Shown: positions 1 to 13,400 of the stretch, in pieces
Position numbering within the stretch: the stretch's first letter is position 1
Layout: each line of letters opens with the position of its first letter
Assembly: GCA_920105625.2 (NCBI GenBank)
Contig: OV050032.1
Span: 99,246,542-99,310,541, forward strand
DNA: 64,000 nucleotides
Direction: 5' to 3'
Source of the DNA: Clusia tigrina
Lineage: Eukaryota; Arthropoda; Insecta; Diptera; Clusiidae
Program-made: the position numbers and the translations under genes
Notes under the pieces: model-generated
What the model saw: only the letters and a program-made list of their open reading frames with translations
Told to the model about the DNA's origin: nothing
The model's database searches: none

Positions 1-261
1 TCAATTGAAGCTATCGCTCAAAGCTATGCTACCCTAGAGTCCCAAATCAAACACTGATAAAAATTCAAACGCCCCTAACTTCTTTACGGTACGTCCTACA
101 CATATCCAAGTTAGCAACATTCAAATGCTTGTAACTTTTTACTGGAGCGTCATAAAACTTTGAAATTTTGTAACAATGAAGTACGCGAGCCTCTTGTCAA
201 TTTAAGCCATCGCTCAAAGCTATGCTACCCTTGAGTCCCAAATCAAACACTGATAAAACTT

Positions 262-373
262 CAAACGCCCCTAACTTCTTTACGGTACGTCCTACACCTA
301 TCAAAGTTTGCAACATACAAATGCTTGTAACTTTTTACTGGAGCGTCATAAAACCTTGAAATTTTGTAACAAT
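262..373 (+). repeat. Internal 56-bp duplication within the monomer (subunits A and B)
   Basis: Laying 262-317 on 318-373 without gaps gives about 36 identities in 55 positions by hand count. The shared core is caaa-gc---taactt-tt, then gg--cgtc-ta, then aaa-tttg-aaca. This is far above the quarter to a third expected by chance at this composition. It suggests the 196-bp monomer arose from a shorter ancestral unit of about 56 bp, duplicated and then joined to the 84-bp tail. The same A/B pair is present in every monomer. The tail may hold a third, more decayed relative (cttgtcaattt resembles cttgtaacttt), but that is weak. Confidence 0.75.
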
Positions 374-457
374 GAAGTACCCGAGCTTCTTGTCAATTTA
401 AGCTATCGCTCAAAGCTATGCTACCCTTGAGTCCCAAATCAAACACTGATAAAACTG
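262..457 (+). repeat. Representative 196-bp monomer (A + B + tail)
   Basis: One full monomer, chosen so that its internal structure is visible. Positions 262-317 form subunit A (starts caaacgcccc, contains acggtacgtc). Positions 318-373 form subunit B (starts caaatgcttg, contains ctggagcgtc). Positions 374-457 form an 84-bp tail holding the agtac(t/c)cgag, atcgctcaaagc and gagtcccaaatc motifs. The next monomer begins at 458 with the alternative atggccc start of subunit A. The phase is arbitrary because the array has no natural start. Since 196 = 3 x 65 + 1, the reading frame moves by one base at every copy. Confidence 0.93.
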
Positions 458-3400
458 CAAATGGCCCTAACTTATTTACGGTACGTCCTACACCTATCAA
501 AGTTTGCAATATTCAAATGCTTGTAACTTTTTACTGGAGCGTCATAAAACCTTGAAATTTTGTAACAATAAAGTACCCGAGCCTCTTGTCAATTTAAGTT
601 ATCGCTCAAAGCTATGCTACCCTTGAGTCCCAAATCAAACACTGATAAAACTTCAAACGCCCCTAACTTCTGTACGGTACGTCCTACACCTATCAAAGTT
701 GGCAACATAGAAATGCTTGTAACTTTTTACTGGAGCGTCATAAAACCTTGAAATTTTGTAACAATGAAGGACTCGAGCCTCTTAACAATTTAAGCTATCG
801 CTCAAAGCTATACTACCCTAGAGTCCCAAATCAAACACTGATAAAACTTCAAATGGCCCTAACTTCTATACGGTACGTCCTACACCTATCAAAGTTTGCA
901 AACATACAAATGCTTGTAACTTTTTACTGGAGCGTCATAAAACCTGGAAATTTTGTAACAAGAAAGTACTCGAGCCTCTTGTCAATTTAAGCCACCGCTC
1001 AAAGCTATGCTACCCTAGAGTCCCAAATCAAACACTGATAAAACTTCATACGCCCCTAACTTCTTTTCGGTACGTCCTACACCTATAAATGTTTGCAACA
1101 TACAAATGCTTGCAACTTTTTACTGGAGCGTCATAAAACCTTGAAGTTTTGTAACAATAAAGTACTCGAGCATCTTGTCAATTTAAGTTATCGCTCAAGG
1201 CTATGCTACCCTAGAGTCCCAAATCAAACAGTGATAAAACTTCAAACGCCCCTAACTTCTTTTCGGTACGTCCTACACCTATCAATGTTTGCAACATAAA
1301 AATGCTTGTAACTTTTTACTGGAGCGTCATAAAACCTTGAAATTTTGTAACAATAAAGTACTCGACCCTCTTGTCAATTTAAGCTATTGCTCAAAGCTAT
1401 GCTACCCTAGAGTCCCAAATCAAACACTGATAAAACTTCAAACGCCCCTAACTTCTTTTCGGTACGTCCTACACCTATAAATGTTTGCAACATACAAATG
1501 CTTGCAACTTTTTACTGGAGCGTCATAAAACCTTGAAGTTTTGTAACAATAAAGTACTCGAGCCTCTTGTCAATTTAAGTTATCGCTCAAAGCAAAGCTA
1601 CCCGTGAGTCCCAAATCAAACACTGATAAAACTTCAAATGGCCCTAACTTCTTTACGGTACGTCCTACACCTATCAAAGTTTGCAGCACACAAATGCTTG
1701 TAACTTTTTACTGGAGCGTCATAAAACCTTGAAATTTTGTAACAATGAAGTACCCGAGCCTCTTGTCAATTTAAGCCATCGCTCAAAGCTATGCTACCCT
1801 AGAGTCCCAAATCAACCACTGATAAATCTTCAAACGCCCCTAACTTCTTTACGGTACGTCCTACACCTATCAAAGTTTGCAACATACAAATGCTTGTAAC
1901 TTTTTACTGGAGCGTCATAAAACCTTTAAATTTTGTAACAATAAAGTACTCGAGCCTCTTGTCAATTTAAGTTATCGCTCAAAGCTATGCTACCCTTGAG
2001 TCCCAAATCAAACACTGATAAAACTTCAAATGGCCCTAACTTCTTTACGGTACGTCCTACACCTATCAAAGTTTGCAGCATACAAATGCTTGTAACAATT
2101 ACTGGAGCGTCATAAAACCTGGAAATTTTGTAACAATGAAGTACCCGAGCCTCTTGTCAATTGAAGCTATCGCTCAAAGCTATGCTACCCTAGAGTCCCA
2201 AATCAAACACTGATAAAAATTCAAACGCCCCTAACTTCTTTACGGTACGTCCTACACATATCAAAGTTAGCAACATTCAAATGCTTGTAACTTTTTACTG
2301 GAGCGTCATAAAACTTTGAAATTTTGTAACAATGAAGTACGCGAGCCTCTTGTCAATTTAAGCCATCGCTCAAAGCTATGCTACCCTTGAGTCCCAAATC
2401 AAACACTGATAAAACTTCAAACGCCCCTAACTTCTTTACGGTACGTCCTACACCTATCAAAGTTTGCAACATACAAATGCTTGTAACTTTTTACTGGAGC
2501 GTCATAAAACCTTGAAATTTTGTAACAATGAAGTACCCGAGCGCCTTGTCAATTTAAGCTATCGCTCAAAGCTATGCTACCCTTGAGTCCCAAATCAAAC
2601 ACTGATAAAACTTCAAATGGCCCTAACTTCTTTACGGTACGTCCTACACCTATCAAAGTTTGCAATATTCAAATGCTTGTAACTTTTTACTGGAGCGTCA
2701 TAAAACCTTGAAATTTTGTAACAATAAAGTACCCGAGCCTCTTGTCAATTTAAGTTATCGCTCAAAGCTATGCTACCCTTGAGTCCCAAATCAAACACTG
2801 ATAAAACTTCAAACGCCCCTAACTTATTTACGGTACGTCCTACACCTATCAAAGTTGGCAACATAGAAATGCTTGTAACTTTTTACTGGAGCGTCATAAA
2901 ACCTTGAAATTTTGTAACAATGAAGGACTCGAGCCTCTTAACAATTTAAGCTATCGCTCAAAGCTATACTACCCTAGAGTCCCAAATCAAACACTGATAA
3001 AACTTCAAATGGCCCTAACTTCTATACGGTACGTCCTACACCTATCAAAGTTTGCAAACATACAAATGCTTGTAACTTTTTACTGGAGCGTCATAAAACC
3101 TGGAAATTTTGTAACAAGAAAGTACTCGAGCCTCTTGTCAATTTAAGCCACCGCTCAAAGCTATGCTACCCTAGAGTCCCAAATCAAACACTGATAAAAC
3201 TTCAAACGCCCCTAACTTCTTTTCGGTACGTCCTACACCTATAAATGTTTGCAACATACAAATGCTTGCAACTTTTTACTGGAGCGTCATAAAACCTTGA
3301 AGTTTTGTAACAATAAAGTACTCGAGCATCTTGTCAATTTAAGTTATCGCTCAAGGCTATGCTACCCTAGAGTCCCAAATCAAACAGTGATAAAACTTCA

Positions 3401-3582
3401 AACGCCCCTAACTTCTTTTCGGTACGTCCTACACCTATCAATGTTTGCAACATAAAAATGCTTGTAACTTTTTACTGGAGCGTCATAAAACCTTGAAATT
3501 TTGTAACAATAAAGTACTCGACCCTCTTGTCAATTTAAGCTATTGCTCAAAGCTATGCTACCCTAGAGTCCCAAATCAAACA

Positions 3583-6264
3583 CTAATAAAACTTCAAACG
3601 CCCCTAACTTCTATACGGTACGTCCTACACCTATCAAAGTTGGCAACATTCAAATGCTTGTACCTTTTTACTGGGGCGTCATAAAACCTTGAAGTTTTGT
3701 AACAATAAAGTACTCGAGCCTCTTGTCAATTTAAGCCATCGCTCAAAGCTATGCTACCCCAGAGTCCCAAATCAAACACTGATAAAACTTCAAATGGCCC
3801 TAACTTCTTTACGGTATGTCCTACACCTATCAAAATTTGAAACATACAAATGCTTGTATCTTTTTACTGGAGCGTCATAAAACCTTGAAATTTTGTAACA
3901 ATGAAGTACTCGAGCCTCTTGTCAATTTAAGCCATCGCTCAAAGCTATGCTACCCTAGAGTCCCAAATCAAACACTGATAAAACTTCAAGTGGCCCTAAC
4001 TTCTTTACGGTACGTCCTACACCTATCAAAATTTGAAACATACAAATGCTTGTATCTTTTTACTGGAGCGTCATAAAACCTTGAAATTTTATAACAATAA
4101 AGTACTCGACCCTCTTGTCAATTTAATCTATCGCTCAAAGCTTTGCTACCCTAGAGTCCCAAATCAAACACTGATAAAACTTCAAACGCCCCTAACTTCT
4201 AAACGGTACGTCCTACACCTATCAAAGTTGGCAACATAGAAATGCTTGTAACTTTTTACTGGAGCGTCATAAAACCTTGAAATTTTGTAACAATGAAGGA
4301 CTCGAGCCTCTTAACAATTTAAGCTATCGCTCAAAGCTATACTACCCTAGAGTCCCAAATCAAACACTGATAAAACTTCAAATGGCCCTAATTTCTATAC
4401 GGTACGTCCTACACCTATCAAAGTTTGCAAACATACAAATGCTTGTAACTTTTTACTGGAGCGTCATAAAACCTGGAAATTTTGTAACAAGAAAGTACTC
4501 GAGCCTCTTGTCAATTTAAGCCATCGCTCAAAGCTATGCTACCCTAGAGTCCCAAATCAAACACTGATAAAACTTCAAACGCCCCTAACTTCCTTTGGGT
4601 ACGTCCTACACCTATAAATGTTTGCAACATACAAATGCTTGCAACTTTGTACTGGAGCGTCATAAAACCTTGAAGTTTTGTAACAATAAAGTACTCAAGC
4701 ATCTTGTCAATTTATGTTATCGCTCAAGGCTATGCTACCCTAGAGTCCCAAATCAAACACTGATATAACTTCAAACGCCCCTAACTTATCTACGGTACGT
4801 CCTACACCTATCAAAGTTGGCAACATAGAAATGCTTGTAACTTTTTACTGGAGCGTCATAAAACCTTGAAATTTTGTAACAATGAAGGACTCGAGCCTCT
4901 TAACAATTTAAGCTATCGCTCAAAGCTATACTACCCTAGAGTCCCAAATCAAACACTGATAAAACTTCAAATGGCCCTAACTTCTATACGGTACGTCCTA
5001 CACCTATCAAAGTTTGCAAACATACAAATGCTTGTAACTTTTTACTGGAGCGTCATAAAACCTGGAAATTTTGTAACAAGAAAGTACTCGAGCCTCTTGT
5101 CAATTTAAGCCATCGCTCAAAGCTATGCTACCCTAGAGTCCCAAATCAAACACTGATAAAACTTCAAACGCCCCTAACTTTTTTCGGTACGTCCTACGCC
5201 TATAAATGTTTGCAACATACAAATGCTTGCAACTTTTTACTGGAGCGTCATAAAACCTTGAAGTTTTGTAACAATAAAGTACTCGAGCCTCTTGTCAATT
5301 TAAGCCATCGCTTAAAGCTATGCTACCCCAGAGTCCCAAATCAAACACTGATAAAAATTCAAACGCCCCTAACTTCTTTACGGTACGTCCTACACATATC
5401 AAAGTTAGCAACATTCAAATGCTTGTAACTTTTTACTGGAGAGTCATAAAACCTTGAAATTTTGTAATAATAAAGTAGTCGAGAATCTTGTCAATTTAAG
5501 CCATCGCTCAAAGCTATGCTACCCTAGAGTCCCAAATCAAACACTGATATAGCTTCACACGCCCCTAACTTATCTACGGTACGTCCTACACCTATCAAAG
5601 TTTGCAACATACAAATGCTTGTAACTTTTTACTGGAGCGTCATAAAACCTTGAAATTTTGTAACAATAAAGTACTCGAGCCTCTTGTCAATTTAAGCCAT
5701 CGCTCAAAGCTATGCTACCCTAGAGTCCCAAATCAAACACTGATAAAACTTCAAACGCCCCTAACTTCTATACGGTGCGTCCTACACCTATCAACGTTTG
5801 CAACATACAAATGCTTGTATCTTTTTACTGGAGCGTCATAAAACCTTGAAATTTTTTAACAATAAAGTACTCGAGCCTCTTGTCAATTTAAGCTATCGCT
5901 CAAAGCTATGCTACCCTAGAGTCCCAAATCAAACACTGATAAAACTTCAAATGGCCCTAGCTTCTTTACGGTACGTCCTACACCTATCAACGTTTGAAAC
6001 ATACAAATGCAAGTAACTTTTTACTGGAGCGTCATAAAACCTTGAAGTTTTGTAACAATAAAGTACTCGAACCTCTTGTCAATTTAAGCCATCGCTCAAC
6101 GCTGTGCTACCCTTGAGTCCCAAATCAAACACTGATAAAACTTCAAACGCCCCTAACTTCTTTACGGTACGTCCTACACCTATCAAAGTTGGCAACATAG
6201 AAATGCTTGTAACTTTTTACTGGAGCGTCATAAAACCTTGAAATTTTGTAACAATAAAGTACTC
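3583..6264 (+). repeat. Mixed monomers joining the 11-mer to its second segmental copy
   Basis: From 3583 the sequence leaves the 11-mer and runs through e-f-g-g'-b-c type monomers, the order that dominates the core from about 8 kb. Positions 2904-5200 match about 7806-10,100 at an offset of 4902 bp. From about 5200 to 6260 the monomers are individual variants. One base is missing at about 5180 (aacttttttcgg). A monomer near 6060-6115 carries cgaacctc with caacgctgtgctaccc, otherwise seen only at the right end of the window. No gene or non-satellite DNA is present. Confidence 0.75.
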
Positions 6265-7565
6265 GAGCATCTTGTCAATTTAAGTTATCGCTCAAAGCAA
6301 AGCTACCCGTGAGTCCCAAATCAAACACTGTTAAAACTTCAAATGGCCCTAACTTCTTTACGGTACGTCCTACACCTATCAAGGTTTGCAGCACACAAAT
6401 GCTTCTAACTTTTTACTGGAGCGTCATAAAACCTTGAAATTTTGTAACAATGAAGTACCCGAGCCTCTTGTCAATTTAAGCCATCGCTCAAAGCTATGCT
6501 ACCCTAGAGTCCCAAATCAACCACTGATAAATCTTCAAACGCCCCTAACTTCTTTACGGTACGTCCTACACCTATCAAAGTTTGCAACATACAAATGCTT
6601 GTAACTTTTTACTGGAGCGTCATAAAACCTTGAAGTTTTGTAACAATAAAGTACTCGAGCCTCTTGTCAATTTAAGTTATCGCTCAAAGCTATGCTACCC
6701 TTGAGTCCCAAATCAAACACTGATAAAACTTCAAATGGCCCTAACTTCTTTACGGTACGTCCTACACCTATCAAAGTTTGCAGCATACAAATGCTTGTAA
6801 CTTTTTACTGGAGCGTCATAAAACCTGGAAATTTTGTAACAATGAAGTACCCGAGCCTCTTGTCAATTGAAGCTATCGCTCAAAGCTATGCTACCCTAGA
6901 GTCCCAAATCAAACACTGATAAAAATTCAAACGCCCCTTACTTCTTTACGGTACGTCCTACACATATCAAAGTTAGCAACATTCAAATGCTTGTAACTTT
7001 TTACTGGAGCGTCATAAAACTTTGAAATTTTGTAACAATGAAGTACGCGAGCCTCTTGTCAATTTAAGCCATCGCTCAAAGCTATGCTACCCTTGAGTCC
7101 CAAATCAAACACTGATAAAACTTCAACCGCCCCTAACTTCTTTACGGTACGTCCTACACCTATCAAAGTTTGCAACATACAAATGCTTGTAACTTTTTAC
7201 TGGAGCGTCATAAAACCTTGAAATTTTGTAACAATGAAGTACCCGAGCCCCTTGTCAATTTAAGCTATCACTCAAAGCTATGCTACCCTTGAGTCCCAAA
7301 TCAAACACTGATAAAACTTCAAATGGCCCTAACTTCTTTACGGTACGTCCTACACCTATCAATGTTTGCAATATTCAAATGCTTGTAACTTTTTACTGGA
7401 GCGTCATAAAACCTTGAAGTTTTGTAACAATAAAGTACCCGAGCCTCTTGTCAATTTAAGTTATCGCTCAAAGCTATGCTACCCTTGAGTCCCAAATCAA
7501 ACACTGATAAAACTTCAAACGCCCCTAACTTCTTTACGGTACGTCCTACACCTATCAAAGTTGGC
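6265..7565 (+). repeat. Segmental copy of 1560-2860 (offset 4705 bp)
   Basis: The stretch repeats 1560-2860 at an offset of 24 monomers plus one base. It includes the unusual caaagcaaagctacccgtg motif (about 1588 and 6292), the atcaaccactgataaatc variant (about 1811 and 6517) and the tcaattgaagc motif (2157 and 6862). After about 7565 the offset changes from 4705 to 4902, meaning the downstream block gained one monomer relative to the upstream one. The shared private variants show duplication of one multi-monomer block rather than independent mutation. Confidence 0.8.
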
Positions 7566-10480
7566 AACATTCAAATGTTTGTAACTTTTTACTGGAGCGT
7601 CATAAAACCTTGAAATTTTGTAACAATAAAGTACTCGAGCCTCTTGTCAATTTAAGCCATTGCTCAAAGCTATGCTACCCTAGAGTTCCAAATCAAACAC
7701 TGATATAACTTCAAACGCCCCTAACTTATCTACGGTACGTCCTACACCTATCAAAGTTGGCAACATAGAAATGCTTGTAACTTTTTACTGGAGCGTCATA
7801 AAACCTTGAAATTTTGTAACAATGAAGGACTCGAGCCTCTTAACAATTTAAGCTATCGCTCAAAGCTATACTACCCTAGAGTCCCAAATCAAACACTGAT
7901 AAAACTTCAAATGACCCTAACTTCTATACGGTACGTCCTACACCTATCAAAGTTTGCAAACATACAAATGCTTGTAACTTTTTACTGGAGCGTCATAAAA
8001 CCTGGAAATTTTGTAACAAGAAAGTACTCGAGCCTCTTGTCAATTTAAGCCATCGCTCAAAGCTATGCTACCCTAGAGTCCCAAATCAAACACTGATAAA
8101 ACTTCAAACGCCCCTGACTTCTTTTCGGTACGTCCTACACCTATAAATGTTTGCAACATACAAATGCTTGCAACTTTTTACTGGAGCGTCATAAAACCTT
8201 GAAGTTTTGTAACAATAAAGTACTCGAGCATCTTGTCAATTTAAGTTATCGCTCAAGGCTATGCTACCCTAGAGTCCCAAATCAAACAGTGATAAAACTT
8301 CAAACGCCCCTAACTTCTTTTCGGTACGTCCTACACCTATCAATGTTTGCAACATAAAAATGCTTGTAACTTTTTACTGAAGCGTCATAAAAACTTGAAA
8401 TTTTGTAACAATAAAGTACTCGACCCTCTTGTCAATTTAAGCTATCGCTCAAAGCTATGCTACCCTAGAGTCCCAAATCAAACACTAATAAAACTTCAAA
8501 CGCCCCTAACTTCTATACGGTACGTCCTACACCTATCAAAGTTGGCAACATTCAAATGCTTGTAACTTTTTACTGGGGCGTCATAAAACCTTGAAGTTTT
8601 GTAACAATAAAGTACTCGAGCCTCTTGTCAATTTAAGCCATCGCTCAAAGCTATGCTACCCCAGAGTCCCAAATCAAACACTGATAAAACTTCAAATGGC
8701 CCTAACTTCTTTACGGTATGTCCTACACCTATCAAAGTTTGAAACATACAAATGCTTGTATCTTTTTACTGGAGCGTCATAAAACCTTGAAATTTTGTAA
8801 CAAGAAAGTACTCGAGCCTCTTGTCAATTTAAGCCATCGCTCAAAGCTATGCTACCCTAGAGTCCCAAATCAAACACTGATAAAACTTCAAGTGGCCCTA
8901 ACTTCTTTACGGTACGTCCTACACCTATCAAAGTTTGAAACATACAAATGCTTGTATCTTTTTACTGGAGCGTCATAAAACATTGAAATTTTGTAACAAT
9001 AAAGTACTCGACCCTCTTGTCAATTTAATCTATCGCTCAAAGCTTTGCTACCCTAGAGTCCCAAATCAAACACTGATAAAACTTCAAACGCCCCTAACTT
9101 CTATACGGTACGTCCTACACCTATCAAAGTTTGCAACATAGAAATGCTTGTAACTTTTTACTGGAGCGTCATAAAACCTTGAAATTTTGTAACAATGAAG
9201 GACTCGAGCCTCTTAACAATATAAGCTATCGCTCAAAGCTATACTACCCTAGAGTCCCAAATCAAACACTGATAAAACTTCAAATGGCCCTAACTTCTAT
9301 ACGGTACGTCCTACACCTATCAAAGTTTGCAAACATACAAATGCTTGTAACTTTTTACTGGAGCGTCATAAAACCTGGAAATTTTGTAACAAGAAAGTAC
9401 TCGAGCCTCTTGTCAATTTAAGCCATCGCTCAAAGCTATGCTACCCTAGAGTCCCAAATCAAACACTGATAAAACTTCAAACGCCCCTAACTTCTTTTCG
9501 GTACGTCCTACACCTATAAATGTTTGCAACATACAAATGCTTGCAACTTTTTACTGGAGAGTCATAAAACCTTGAAGTTTTGTAACAATAAAGTACTCGA
9601 GCATCTTGTCAATTTAAGTTATCGCTCAAGGCTATGCTACCCTAGAGTCCCAAATCAAACACTGATATAACTTCAAACGCCCCTAACTTATCTACGGTAC
9701 GTCCTACACCTATCAAAGTTGGCAACATAGAAATGCTTGTAACTTTTTACTGGAGCGTCCTAAAACCTTGAAATTTTGTAACAATGAAGGACTCGAGCCT
9801 CTTAACAATTTAAGCTATCGCTCAAAGCTATACTACCCTAGAGTCCCAAATCAAACACTGATAAAACTTCAAATGGCCCTAATTTCTATACGGTACGTCC
9901 TACACCTATCAAAGTTTGCAACATACAAATGCTTGTAACTTTTTACTGGAGCGTCATAAAACCTTGAAATTTTGTAACAATAAAGTACTTGAGCCTCTTG
10001 TCAATTTAAGCCATCGCTCAAAGCTATGCTACCCTAGAGTCCCAAATCAAATACTGATAAAACTTCAAACGCCCCTAACTTCTTTACGGTACGTCCTACA
10101 CCTATCAAAGTTTGAAACATACAAATGCTTGTATCTTTTTACTGGAGCGTCATAAAACCTTGAAATTTTGTAACAAGAAAGTACTCGAGCCTCTTGTCAA
10201 TTTAAGCCATCGCTCAAAGCTATGCTATCCTAGAGTCCCAAATCAAACACTGATAAAACTTCAAGTGGCCCTAACTTCTTTACGGTACGTCCTACACCTA
10301 TCAAAGTTTGAAACATACAAATGCTTGTATCTTTTTACTGGAGCGTCATAAAACCTGGAAATTTTGTAACAATAAAGTACTCGACGCTCTTGTCAATTTA
10401 ATCTATCGCTCAAAGCTTTGCTACCCTAGAGTCCCAAATCAAACACTGATAAAACTTCAAACGCCCCTAACTTCTATACG
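7566..10480 (+). repeat. Start of the core: b-c-d-e-f-g-g' monomer order
   Basis: From about 7740 the families follow the order b, c, d, e, f, g, g', b, c, d, b, a, g, g'. The block copies 2904-5200 and is itself the template for 11,289-13,200 (offset 3138, 16 monomers plus two bases). The two-base excess comes from two 197-bp c monomers. The left-layer markers cttgagtccc and gtacccgag stop at about 7500. I see no gene in this stretch. Confidence 0.78.
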
Positions 10481-13400
10481 GTACGTCCTACACCTATCAA
10501 AGTTGGCAACATAGAAATGCTTGTAACTTTTTACTGGAGCGTCATAAAACCTTGAAATTTTGTAACAATGAAGGACTCGAGCCTCTTAACAATTTAAGCT
10601 ATCGCTCAAAGCTATACTACCCTAGAGTCCCAAATCAAACACTGATAAAACTTCAAATGGCCCTAACTTCTATACGGTACGTCCTACACCTATCAAAGTT
10701 TGCAACATACAAATGCTTGTAACTTTTTACTGGAGCGTCATAAAACCTTGAAATTTTGTAACAATAAAGTACTCGAGCCTCTTGTCAATTTAAGCCATCG
10801 CTCAAAGCTATGCTACCCTAGAGTCCCAAATCAAATACTGATAAAACTTCAAACGCCCCTAACTTCTTTACGGTACGTCCTACACCTATCAAAGTTTGAA
10901 ACATACAAATGCTTGTATCTTTTTACTGGAGCGTCATAAAACCTTGAAATTTTGTAACAAGAAAGTACTCGAGCCTCTTGTCAATTTAAGCCATCGCTCA
11001 AAGCTATGCTACCCTAGAGTCCCAAATCAAACACTGATAAAACTTCAAATGGCCCTAACTTCTATACGGTAAGTCCTACACCTATCAAAGTTTGCAAACA
11101 TACAAATGCTTGTAACTTTTTACTGGAGCGTCATAAAACCTGGAAATTTTGTAACAAGAAAGTACTCGAGCCTCTTGTCAATTTAAGCCATCGCTCAAAG
11201 CTATGCTACCCTAGAGTCCCAAATCAAACACTGATAAAACTTCAAACGCCCCTGACTTCTTTTCGGTACGTCCTACACCTATAAATGTTTGCAACATACA
11301 AATGCTTGCAACTTTTTACTGGAGCGTCATAAAACCTTGAAGTTTTGTAACAATAAAGTACTCGAGCATCTTGTCAATTTAAGTTATCGCTCAAGGCTAT
11401 GCTACCCTAGAGTCCCAAATCAAACAGTGATAAAACTTCAAACGCCCCTAACTTCTTTTCGGTACGTCCTACACCTATCAATGTTTGCAACATAAAAATG
11501 CTTGTAACTTTTTACTGAAGCGTCATAAAAACTTGAAATTTTGTAACAATAAAGTACTCGACCCTCTTGTCAATTTAAGCTATCGCTCAAAGCTATGCTA
11601 CCCTAGAGTCCCAAATCAAACACTAATAAAACTTCAAACGCCCCTAACTTCTATACGGTACGTCCTACACCTATCAAAGTTGGGAACATTCAAATGCTTG
11701 TAACTTTTTACTGGGGCGTCATAAAACCTTGAAGTTTTGTAACAATAAAGTCCTCGAGCCTCTTGTCAATTTAAGCCATCGCTCAAAGCTATGCTACCCC
11801 AGAGTCCCAAATCAAACACTGATAAAACTTCAAATGGCCCTAACTTCTTTACGGTATGTCCTACACCTATCAAAGTTTGAAACATACAAATGCTTGTATC
11901 TTTTTACTGGAGCGTCATAAAACCTTGAAATTTTGTAACAAGAAAGTACTCGAGCCTCTTGTCAATTTAAGCCATCGCTCAAAGCTATGCTACCCTAGAG
12001 TCCCAAATCAAACACTGATAAAACTTCAAGTGGCCCTAACTTCTTTACGGTACGTCCTACACCTATCAAAGTTTGAAACATACAAATGCTTGTATCTTTT
12101 TACTGGAGCGTCATAAAACCTTGAAATTTTGTAACAATAAAATACTCGACCCTCTTGTCAATTTAATCTATCGCTCAAAGCTTTGCTACCCTAGAGTCCC
12201 AAATCAAACACTGATAAAACTTCAAACGCCCCTAACTTCTACACGGTACGTCCTACACCTATCAAAGTTTGCAACATAGAAATGCTTGTAACTTTTTACT
12301 GGAGCGTCATAAAACCTTGAAATTTTGTAACAATGAAGGACTCGAGCCTCTTAACAATTTAAGCTATCGCTCAAAGCTATACTACCCTAGAGTCCCAAAT
12401 CAAACACTGATAAAACTTCAAATGGCCCTAACTTCTATACGGTACGTCCTACACCTATCAAAGTTTGCAAACATACAAATGCTTGTAACTTTTTACTGGA
12501 GCGTCATAAAACCTGGAAATTTTGTAACAAGAAAGTACTCGAGCCTCTTGTCAATTTAAGCCATCGCTCAAAGCTATGCTACCCTAGAGTCCCAAATCAA
12601 ACACTGATAAAACTTCAAACGCCCCTAACTTCTTTTCGGTACGTCCTACACATATAAATGTTTGCAACATACAAATGCTTGCAACTTTTTACTGGAGCGT
12701 CATAAAACCTTGAAGTTTTGTAACAATAAAGTACTCGAGCATCTTGTCAATTTAAGTTATCGCTCAAGGCTATGCTACCCTAGAGTCCCAAATCCAACAC
12801 TGATATAACTTCAAACGCCCCTAACTTATCTACGGTACGTCCTACACCTATCAAAGTTGGCAACATAGAAATGCTTGTAACTTTTTACTGGAGCGTCATA
12901 AAACCTTGAAATTTTGTAACAATGAAGGACTCGAGCCTCTTAACAATTTAAGCTATCGCTCAAAGCTATACTACCCTAGAGTCCCAAATCAAACACTGAT
13001 AAAACTTCAAATGGCCCTAACTTCTATACGGTACGTCCTACACCTATCAAAGTTTGCAACATACAAATGCTTGTAACTTTTTACTGGAGCGTCATAAAAC
13101 CTTGAAATTTTGTAACAATAAAGTACTCGAGCCTCTTGTCAATTTAAGCCATCGCTCAAAGCTATGCTACCCTAGAGTCCCAAATCAAATACTGATAAAA
13201 CTTCAAACGCCCCTAACTTCTTTACGGTACGTCCTACACCTATCAAAGTTTGAAACATACAAATGCTTGTATCTTTTTACTGGAGCGTCATAAAACCTTG
13301 AAATTTTGTAACAAGAAAGTACTCGAGCCTCTTGTCAATTTAAGCCATCGCTCAAAGCTATGCTACCCTAGAGTCCCAAATCAAACACTGATAAAACTTC

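Larger units (their letters stand above)
1..3582 (+). repeat. Left layer: 11-mer higher-order repeat, period 2156 bp
   Basis: Positions 1-1426 match 2157-3582 at an offset of 2156 bp (11 monomers). The match includes the private tcaattgaagc motif at 1 and 2157 and the gtacgcgagcc variant in each copy. I noticed only a handful of substitutions, for example near 385/2541 and 455/2611. The period is exactly 11 x 196: the unit contains one 197-bp family-c monomer, balanced by a one-base shortening near 2095 (gtaacaattactgg instead of gtaactttttactgg). Many monomers here carry acccttgagtccc and gtacccgag, variants that are rare in the interior but common at the right end. Confidence 0.85.
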
